In this document: in pieces, positions 58,279 through 64,000 of the stretch
Layout: each line of letters starts with the position of its first letter
Position numbering within the stretch: position 1 is the first letter of the stretch
Assembly (NCBI GenBank): GCA_011525745.1
Contig: WYBU01000059.1
Location: 1 to 64,000 of the forward strand
Length of the DNA stretch: 64,000 bases
Origin: Planctomycetaceae bacterium
GTDB taxonomy: Bacteria > Planctomycetota > Phycisphaerae > UBA1845 > UTPLA1
Direction of reading: 5' to 3'
Notes under the pieces: generated by a model
What the model saw: only the letters and a program-made list of their open reading frames with translations
What the model was told of the DNA's origin: nothing
Databases searched by the model: none
Position numbers and translations under genes: made by a program

Positions 58279-59481
58279 TCATCTCTTCCGGCTTGCCAAC
58301 AATTGCTCCAGCTCGTCGGCGACGGCGGCGGAGACGTCGGTCCTCACGAGCGGTGCGATCAACTCGGCCAACTCGCGCTGGCGCGATTCGAGACCCGCAG
58401 TGTCCGAAAGCATGGCGATCGCCTGCTCGGCGATCGGTTCGACCGAGACGTAAAATGGCATAAACTCCGGCACGATGTCGCGGCCGGCGATGATGTTGGG
58501 CAGCGACAGCCGGGGCGTGCGCAGGAACTTGCGTCCGAACAGGTTGAAGGCCCACGTCAAGAACGGATACAGCAGCCGACCGTGGTTGTACATCACGATC
58601 ATCGGCGTGGCGTGGTAGGCGACTTCGAGCGTGGCGGTGCCGGACGCGACGAGCGCCAGATCGGCGGCGGCGATCATCTCGGGCCGAAAGCGGTGATCGA
58701 AAAAGAACCGCTGAAGCGGCACCGCCAGGCCGGCGCGGCTCAGACGGGACGTGATGGCGCGGGCGATATCTTCGGTCTGAGGCGACGCGGCGGCCACGAG
58801 GAAGTAGGCCTCGGGAAAGTGGTGGGCGATGCGCACGGCAATCTCGACCTGGCCGGGGAAGACCTCGTGAACGACCTGTCGGCGTGAACCGGGCATCAGC
58901 GCGATTAGCGGCAGGCCGCGCGCGGCGAAATCGGCGAGGCGCGCCTCATCGAGCGGCGCCGCTTCGAGCGACTCGAACAGCGGATGGCCGACGAAGCGGG
59001 CCGCAATGCCGTGGCGACGGAAATAGTCCTCTTCGAACGGCAAAATGACGGCCAGCTTGTCGACGCGGTCACGAATTTTTGCGACCCGGCCTTCCGCCCA
59101 GGCCCACGTCTGCGGCGCAACGTAATACAGCACAGGAACTTGGAAGCGTTTACAGAGCTTGGCAAGCGGCAGGTTCAGGGCCGGCGAGTCGATCAGTACG
59201 GCGGCATCGGGTGGGCTTTCACGAAAGCTACGCTTCAGCCGCTGAAGAACCCACCATGCCTCGGGCACGCGGCCCAATGCGCCGACGAGCATGGCCGCGC
59301 CGGTTGTCATGTCGTGAAAAGTCTCGGCGCCAGCATTGCAGGAGAGCGGACCGGACAGTCCGAAAAAGGTTGATTCGGGGTGGCGACGGCGGAACTCGGA
59401 GATCAGGCTTGCCGCATACAGGTCGGCGCTTCGCTCCGCGACGCTGAAGAAGACGCGGAAAGCGGAGGAAGCGGTGGGCAT
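58279..59481 (-). CDS. lpxB: Lipid-A-disaccharide synthase
   Basis: 400 residues from ATG 59481. GT-B glycosyltransferase that joins UDP-2,3-diacylglucosamine and lipid X to form the lipid A disaccharide at the inner membrane face. Conserved parts include the N-terminal AERSADLYAA segment, YYVAPQTWAW and the MPGSRRQ motif. Presence implies a lipid A-containing outer membrane. No other lpx gene is nearby. The first Met has no strong ribosome binding site. Confidence 0.92.
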   Translation of the reverse strand: MPTASSAFRVFFSVAERSADLYAASLISEFRRRHPESTFFGLSGPLSCNAGAETFHDMTTGAAMLVGALGRVPEAWWVLQRLKRSFRESPPDAAVLIDSPALNLPLAKLCKRFQVPVLYYVAPQTWAWAEGRVAKIRDRVDKLAVILPFEEDYFRRHGIAARFVGHPLFESLEAAPLDEARLADFAARGLPLIALMPGSRRQVVHEVFPGQVEIAVRIAHHFPEAYFLVAAASPQTEDIARAITSRLSRAGLAVPLQRFFFDHRFRPEMIAAADLALVASGTATLEVAYHATPMIVMYNHGRLLYPFLTWAFNLFGRKFLRTPRLSLPNIIAGRDIVPEFMPFYVSVEPIAEQAIAMLSDTAGLESRQRELAELIAPLVRTDVSAAVADELEQLLASRKR

Positions 59482-59806
59482 GGGTTCAATGGGGACTACG
59501 AGCCATCCCAGGGTCGGTGTTGCGACTTTACGTCGGCTGGGCGGGGCGGGCAAGGGGCGTTGCTCGGCGGCACACGCGCGCCCGAATATTGCCGATTCGG
59601 CGCGTTGACGGTTGCCGGAACGTGGGTTAGATTTCGTGGTTCGCGTCCGACGCGGAGCCCGCTTCGCTCGGAGTGCGCATACGTCGGGATTACGGCGGCT
59701 CGCGCGGTACGGGCCGGCCCGGGGGATGATTTTGTCGACGAGGCGTGGGCCGTTCCCGCCGGGGGCGGTCGTTGTTTCGAATGTGCAGAGCGTAGGGAGG
59801 TGACGT
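59482..59806. other. Divergent lpxB/rpsB intergenic region
   Basis: 325 nt. It contains the rpsB promoter at 59605-59633. The 173 nt between promoter and start could form the structured leader seen for S2 genes in other bacteria, but no defined element was recognised. Confidence 0.5.
59605..59633 (+). promoter_or_regulatory. Sigma-70 promoter of rpsB
   Basis: TTGACG, 17-nt spacer, TAGATT, giving a leader of about 170 nt before rpsB. Good consensus match. Confidence 0.65.
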
Positions 59807-60775
59807 TTGGCGTCGGAGTTGGTCCGCGAGCTGATCGAGGCGGGCGTGCATTTCGGCCACCGTACCAGCCGGTGGAATCCGAAGATGCAGCCGTTCATCT
59901 TCGGCAAGCGGAATCTGATTTACATTATCGACATTCGCGAGACGGTTCGCGGACTTCTGCTTGCAAAGAAGTTCCTCTCGGCGGTCGTTTCGCGTGGACA
60001 GGACGTACTGTTTGTGGGCACGAAGCGTCCGGCGCGGGACGCCATCAAGGCCCAGGCACAACGCTGCGGGATGCCGTACGTCTGCGAACGCTGGTTGGGC
60101 GGCACTCTGACGAATTTTCGCACGATTCGCTCGCGATTGAGCCGGCTGGAGGAGCTGGAATCGCTGGAGTCGACGGGCAAGATTCACGAATACAGCAAGA
60201 AGATGATCTCGACGCTGCAACGTCAGCGGCGGCGCATCTTCCGCAACCTCGAAGGCATCCGCAAGATGACGCGGCTGCCGGGCGCGCTGTTTCTGGTCGA
60301 CGTCTCGCACGAACACATCGCGGTGAAAGAGGCCCGCAAGCTGGGCATTCCGACCGTGTGTCTGGTGGACACCGACGGCGACCCCAATCTGGTCGACGTC
60401 GTGGTTCCCGGCAACGACGACGCGATGCGGGCAATCAGCGTCGTTGCGCGACACGTCGCCGACGCCATCGAGGAAGGCAAGCGCAGTCGTCCGGCGGATT
60501 GGAAACCCCCGCCGGAGGCAGGACCCGAAGCGGCCGAAGGCGGCGAGCGGGGCGAACGCGGTGGACGACGCCGTCGTGGTCGTGGAGATCGGGGTGACCG
60601 CGGTGGCCGGGGCGAGCGGGGCGAGCGAGAAGGCCGCGCCGCGCGCGGCGGTCCGCCGACCGCCACCGAGACCGAACCGCCGGTTGCGGCTCCAGCCGCG
60701 CCGGAGCCGAGCGGCCCGGGCGAAAGCATGGGCGACACGACCCCGAGCGATTCGTCGGCTGGCGTGGCGACGTAA
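59807..60775 (+). CDS. rpsB: 30S ribosomal protein S2 with RG-rich extension
   Basis: 322 residues. The S2 core (1-230) is standard: GVHFGHRTSRWNPKMQPFIF, WLGGTLTNF and GIPTVCLVDTDGDP. It starts at TTG 59807, with AGGGAGG 6 nt upstream; no ATG is in reach, so the TTG is well supported. Residues about 245-290 form a Gly/Arg-rich tail with RG and RGG-like repeats, then a Pro/Thr/Ala end. Such a tail is unusual for S2. Confidence 0.95.
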   Translation: MASELVRELIEAGVHFGHRTSRWNPKMQPFIFGKRNLIYIIDIRETVRGLLLAKKFLSAVVSRGQDVLFVGTKRPARDAIKAQAQRCGMPYVCERWLGGTLTNFRTIRSRLSRLEELESLESTGKIHEYSKKMISTLQRQRRRIFRNLEGIRKMTRLPGALFLVDVSHEHIAVKEARKLGIPTVCLVDTDGDPNLVDVVVPGNDDAMRAISVVARHVADAIEEGKRSRPADWKPPPEAGPEAAEGGERGERGGRRRRGRGDRGDRGGRGERGEREGRAARGGPPTATETEPPVAAPAAPEPSGPGESMGDTTPSDSSAGVAT

Positions 60776-60934
60776 CACCCGAATCGCGAATGTGCCGGGC
60801 GAACGTGATCGCAAGCCCCTCTGAAGTGGCAGAGTTGCCGCATTTCGGCGATGATCCAACGCCCATTCCGGCGTCGGATCCTCTCGAAATCGCGCGATTG
60901 AAAACGAATTTCCTACGGAGGCAGCACGGACTAC

Positions 60935-61756
60935 ATGGCTGAGATATCCGCCAAACAAGTACAGTCGTTACGCGAAAAAACGGGCCTGCCGTTGATGGAC
61001 TGCAAGCGCGCGCTGGTCGAGGCCGGCGGCGACGAGACGCAGGCGACCGAGCTTTTGCGCAAACGGTTCGCCGACAAGATGGTTTCCAAGGCCGATCGCG
61101 TGGCGGCCAAGGGGCGCATCGGCGCATATGTGGCGCCCGCGCGCGGGGCGCTGGTCGAGGTGCGTTGCGAGACCGATTTCGTCGGGACCAACGAGGTATT
61201 TGTCCGATTCGCCAACGAACTGGCGCGGCAGGCGGCCGAGACGGGCGTGACGACGGCGGCGGAACTGCTGGCCGGCAAGGCGGCGTTCGCCGGCGGCAAG
61301 CCGGTCCAGGCGCTGCTGGAAGAGGCGTTCAGCAAGCTGGGGGAAAAGCTCGAAGTCAGCCGCATCGTTTTCCTGGACGGAAACTGCACGAGCTACGTCC
61401 ACCATAACGGCCAGATCGGCACGCTGGTCGCGACCGATAAGCCGAATGCGGAATTCGGCAAACAGGTCTGCATGCACGTCTGCTCGCAGACAGGCGAGTT
61501 CTGGATGACGCGCGACGAAGTTCCGGCGGCGCAGGTCGAGGCCGAGCGGGAGAAGGCGCGCAACGAAGTTCAGGGCAAACCGCCGCAAATTGTCGATAAG
61601 ATCGTCGACGGCAAGATGAACAAGTGGTATTCGGCGATTGTGCTGCCCGAGCAACCGTTCGCCCTGGATGACAAGAAGAGCGTCCAGCAGGCGGCCCGGG
61701 AGGCGGGCGTGACGATCGTCGGGTTCCGGCGGCTCGAAGTCGGCCGACTGTCCTAG
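60935..61756 (+). CDS. tsf: Elongation factor Ts
   Basis: 273 residues, guanine-nucleotide exchange factor for EF-Tu. The N-terminal UBA-like domain has VQSLREKTGLPLMDCKRAL and the core has CETDFVGTNEVFVRFANELA. The rpsB-tsf order is the usual bacterial one, here with a 159-nt spacer that could hold a promoter or attenuator. Start at ATG 60935. Confidence 0.96.
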   Translation: MAEISAKQVQSLREKTGLPLMDCKRALVEAGGDETQATELLRKRFADKMVSKADRVAAKGRIGAYVAPARGALVEVRCETDFVGTNEVFVRFANELARQAAETGVTTAAELLAGKAAFAGGKPVQALLEEAFSKLGEKLEVSRIVFLDGNCTSYVHHNGQIGTLVATDKPNAEFGKQVCMHVCSQTGEFWMTRDEVPAAQVEAEREKARNEVQGKPPQIVDKIVDGKMNKWYSAIVLPEQPFALDDKKSVQQAAREAGVTIVGFRRLEVGRLS

Positions 61757-61997
61757 CGTTCACCGCTTGCGGCGTGCCGGTTCGTGCTCTTGTCGCACGG
61801 GCTTTCGCGGTTCATACTGTTGGGGCGCCGGCGGATTCGCCACTTTCCGACACATAAGCGGCGGCGCACGTGATCCGACCTGACCGGAAGGCGCGAGCCT
61901 CGGTTACGGGCGTAGCGGGCAGCATGTACAGCCGTCGTCGATTCTCAGGCGTTCCCGGCGTCCGCGGGCGGTCTGCACGCGCGGAGTGACACCCTTC

Positions 61998-62990
61998 ATG
62001 CCGACTTCGCGTTCGCCGCTACGAATCCTGTTCAGTTGCGTGGGCCGGCGTGTGGAGCTGGTGCAGGCGTTTGCGCGAGCCGGCAAGGCGCTGAAGCTGC
62101 CGCTGGAAATCTGGGGCGCCGATGTCTCGAAGTCGGCGCCCGCCATGAGCTTCTGCAATCGTTCGCACGTCGTGCCGCCGATTGATGATGCCGGCTACAT
62201 CCCGGCGCTGGCGGAACTGGTCCGCCGGCGCGGCATCCGATTGCTGATTCCACTGATCGACAGCGACCTGCTGCCGCTGGCGGAGAGCAAGCGGCTTTTC
62301 TCCGAAGTCGGTTGCACGGTGCTGGTTTCGACGCCGGCGACCGTCTCGACCTGCCGAGACAAGCTGGTGACTTATCAGCACCTCAGCGCGGCCGGGATCG
62401 ACACGCCGCGAACGTGGACGCTCGAGGAGGTGCTGGCGGCCACGCGACGGCACTTTCCGTATTTTGTCAAGCCGCGCCGGGGCAGCGCGGGGGCGGGCTT
62501 GCACGTCATCGATAGTGACGCCGATCTGGCGCAAGTGCGGCGTTGGGTTGACGATCCCATTTTGCAGGAATACATCCGCGGCCCCGAGTTCACGCTGGAC
62601 GCCTATACGGGCTTCAACGGCAACCCGACCTGCGTCGTTCCGCGCAAGCGGCTGCGGACGCGCGGCGGAGAGGTGAGCGAGTCGCAGGTGCAGATCGAGC
62701 CGGATTTGCTGGAGCTGGGCCGGCGCGTGGTCGCGTCGCTGCCCGGCTGCATGGGGGTCGTCACGATACAGTGCATGAGACGCAACGGCGGGCGACCGGC
62801 CGTGATCGAGATCAATCCGCGCTTCGGGGGCGGGGTTCCGCTGTCGATCGAGGCGGGCGCGGACATGCCGAAGTGGATTCTTCAGGAGCTGACGGGGCGC
62901 AAGCCGCGCATCCCTCCGACCGCGCGGCGCGACGGGCTGCTGATGACGCGGTACGATCAGTCCGTATTCGGCGCGGCGGCGAAGCGGTAG
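61998..62990 (+). CDS. ATP-grasp domain protein
   Basis: 330 residues. ATP-grasp features: RDKLVTYQHLSAAGIDTPRT at the start of the ATP-binding part, FPYFVKPRRGSAGAGL (Lys that binds ATP) and the magnesium-binding EINPRFGGGVPLS. It resembles carbamoyl-phosphate-synthase large-subunit-like or PylC-type enzymes, which make carboxylate-amine bonds. Substrate unknown. A GTG at 61986 is an alternative start. After tsf by 241 nt. Confidence 0.8.
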   Translation: MPTSRSPLRILFSCVGRRVELVQAFARAGKALKLPLEIWGADVSKSAPAMSFCNRSHVVPPIDDAGYIPALAELVRRRGIRLLIPLIDSDLLPLAESKRLFSEVGCTVLVSTPATVSTCRDKLVTYQHLSAAGIDTPRTWTLEEVLAATRRHFPYFVKPRRGSAGAGLHVIDSDADLAQVRRWVDDPILQEYIRGPEFTLDAYTGFNGNPTCVVPRKRLRTRGGEVSESQVQIEPDLLELGRRVVASLPGCMGVVTIQCMRRNGGRPAVIEINPRFGGGVPLSIEAGADMPKWILQELTGRKPRIPPTARRDGLLMTRYDQSVFGAAAKR

Positions 62991-63328
62991 CGTGGAAAGT
63001 CGAAACGTCGAAACAAGGGAACGGGGAACCGCGCGAGGACGAAGCACGCCGACCTCATATTTCAGATTCTAAATATCAGATTTGCGATTTGAAACCGAGA
63101 TCCCAGGCCGAAGTCTGGCAACAGAGAACCGACGACTGTCAACTTCCTCCGGCTGATGGCCACTCGGTCCGCACGGCGGACCCTGCGGGCCTGGACATCG
63201 CGCGGAGATACGGTGAACGAATGGCAGAGGCGTGGCGCCGGCGTCCCGCCCGTCCGGAACGGGCAAAATGGCCGTACCACCCTGCACAATAGTTCCGGCT
63301 ATTTGTGCGCGACTCCTTAGGGGCACGG
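62991..63328. repeat. Mosaic intergenic repeat island
   Basis: 338 nt. GTCGAAACGTCGAAACAAGGG at about 62999, AT-rich CAGATTCTAAATATCAGATT at about 63063, ACGACTGTCAACTTCC at about 63132, a GGTCCGC/GCGGACC hairpin at 63167-63183, and GGCGTCCCGCCCGTCC with GGTACCACCC text at about 63239-63282. The first and third of these recur in the same order in the 24554 and 58019 gaps. Confidence 0.75.
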
Positions 63329-64000
63329 TCACCGGCCGTCGGCCGGTTGCTCGTTCTCGGGCGGAGGAGCGTTTTCGCGCGCCCATTTGATCCATGCGTC
63401 GGCGTCGAATCCGAAGTTCTGGCCGGTGATCTCGATCAGCGCTTCCTGCACGTCAGTGCGCAGAAGCTGAACATTTTCGATCGCATCCACCCACGTCGTT
63501 CCCACCACGGTTCCGTCGCGCAGCACGCTGATGTCGTTGGCGTGATAGTTCAGCACCTGTTGGTTTCGCCGGATGATCATCGGCCGGCCGAACACGTTGA
63601 TCAGCTCGCCGATGATCTCTCGGCGGGCGTAACGGACGCGCTGCCGTTGCATGGTGTAGAGCACCGAGGCCATGTCCTCGACCGCTTCGCGTGCCTTTAG
63701 CGCGCCCAGGGCGCGGGCGGCGTTGCGGATGATGGCGTCTTCGTCGCTGAAGAGCGCCTTGCGCAGCCGCTGGATGACGCGCTCGTCGCGCCGCGGAATC
63801 AGCGCATCGGCGGCGGCGCGGCGGATCGTGGGATGCGGATCGAGCAGCGCGACGACGAGCAGGTTCATGGTGGCCTCGTCGGCCTCGAACGAGGCGAGGG
63901 CGTCGACCAGCAGTCGGCGCACCGGTACGTCGCCGCGCGAGAGCACGGCCGACAGTGCGGGAATGGCGAGCGGATCATGGATGGCCAGGATCTGGCTGCG
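63329..64000 (-). CDS. HEAT-repeat protein, partial at window edge
   Basis: The open frame continues without a stop to the right edge, so the gene is incomplete at its 5' end in this window. At least 223 residues are visible. Several HEAT-type helix pairs are seen (for example PTIRRAAADALIPRRDERVI, then DAIIRNAARALGALKAREAV), followed by a non-repeat C-terminal domain of about 90 residues. HEAT proteins are scaffolds; function unknown. Confidence 0.8.
   Translation of the reverse strand, partial: RSQILAIHDPLAIPALSAVLSRGDVPVRRLLVDALASFEADEATMNLLVVALLDPHPTIRRAAADALIPRRDERVIQRLRKALFSDEDAIIRNAARALGALKAREAVEDMASVLYTMQRQRVRYARREIIGELINVFGRPMIIRRNQQVLNYHANDISVLRDGTVVGTTWVDAIENVQLLRTDVQEALIEITGQNFGFDADAWIKWARENAPPPENEQPADGR

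Noticed and set aside
59380-60597. 405-codon plus-strand frame overlapping rpsB
   Set aside because: Overlaps rpsB in another frame and crosses lpxB; no coding features.

Overview
The window is high-GC bacterial chromosome, best explained as Planctomycetota, possibly a Phycisphaerae-like lineage. Supporting signs are a small basic protein of the kind common in Planctomycetes/Verrucomicrobia/Chlamydiae, dockerin-like secreted proteins, a very large acidic low-complexity membrane protein next to an acidic membrane protein, paired phosphodiesterases of the alkaline-phosphatase superfamily, a divergent cbb3 oxidase operon, and LpxB, which implies a Gram-negative outer membrane with lipid A. The assignment rests on gene content only. 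No phage, insertion sequence, CRISPR array or rRNA operon is visible. There is one tRNA, Gln(CUG).

Layout. 1-3200: a membrane-anchored pentahaem cytochrome c/TPR protein bracketed by a palindromic repeat family. 3222-10709 (minus): mreB, a SWIM-finger protein, a 1075-residue membrane protein and an acidic membrane protein. 10935-12634: RsmE and a DUF3052-like protein. 13169-17690: a six-gene cbb3-type oxidase operon with start/stop overlaps, in which a dihaem lipoprotein stands where CcoP would be expected. 17730-23819 (minus): a membrane protein, a 63-residue helical protein and two phosphodiesterases. 24347-29972: a small membrane protein, PrkA, and convergent aconitase. 30056-35257: an orphan ABC-2 permease, three small Cys-anchored exported proteins, an ICMT-like methyltransferase, a D-isomer 2-hydroxyacid dehydrogenase and a lipoprotein-like SAM methyltransferase. 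35442-40054 (minus): aminotransferase, small basic protein, a single-pass membrane protein, TM2 protein and SH3b protein. 40287-45209: RlmI-like methyltransferase, CorA, ProS and tRNA-Gln. 45682-50347: CcbP-like protein, BNR_4 protein, RNase Z-like hydrolase and MOSC protein. 50471-55954 (minus): a secreted-protein cluster (dockerin-like protein, metzincin protease, tandem-repeat exported protein) and an AraC regulator. 56258-59481 (minus): ABC exporter pair and LpxB. 59807-62990: rpsB, tsf and an ATP-grasp enzyme. A HEAT-repeat gene runs off the right edge.

The most unusual property is the intergenic DNA. Nearly every long gap is a mosaic of several short palindromic or simple-sequence families: GGTGGGTTG hairpins, CACGGGC/GCCCGTG hairpins, long CATGGTCAAGCCCTCGCG inverted repeats, TCGAAA-rich tracts, GGTCCGC/GCGGACC and TTCCCGC/GCGGGAA palindromes, and an AACGGGGTCG-type element. 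They recur in the same combinations in separate gaps. Among proteins, the best candidates for a second look are the b-type-like/pentahaem/TPR fusion, the oxidase operon with its 32-codon overlapping mini-ORF, the lipoprotein-like methyltransferase and the phosphodiesterase/63-residue protein set. No multi-gene defence system or wholly new pathway could be identified from the sequence alone.
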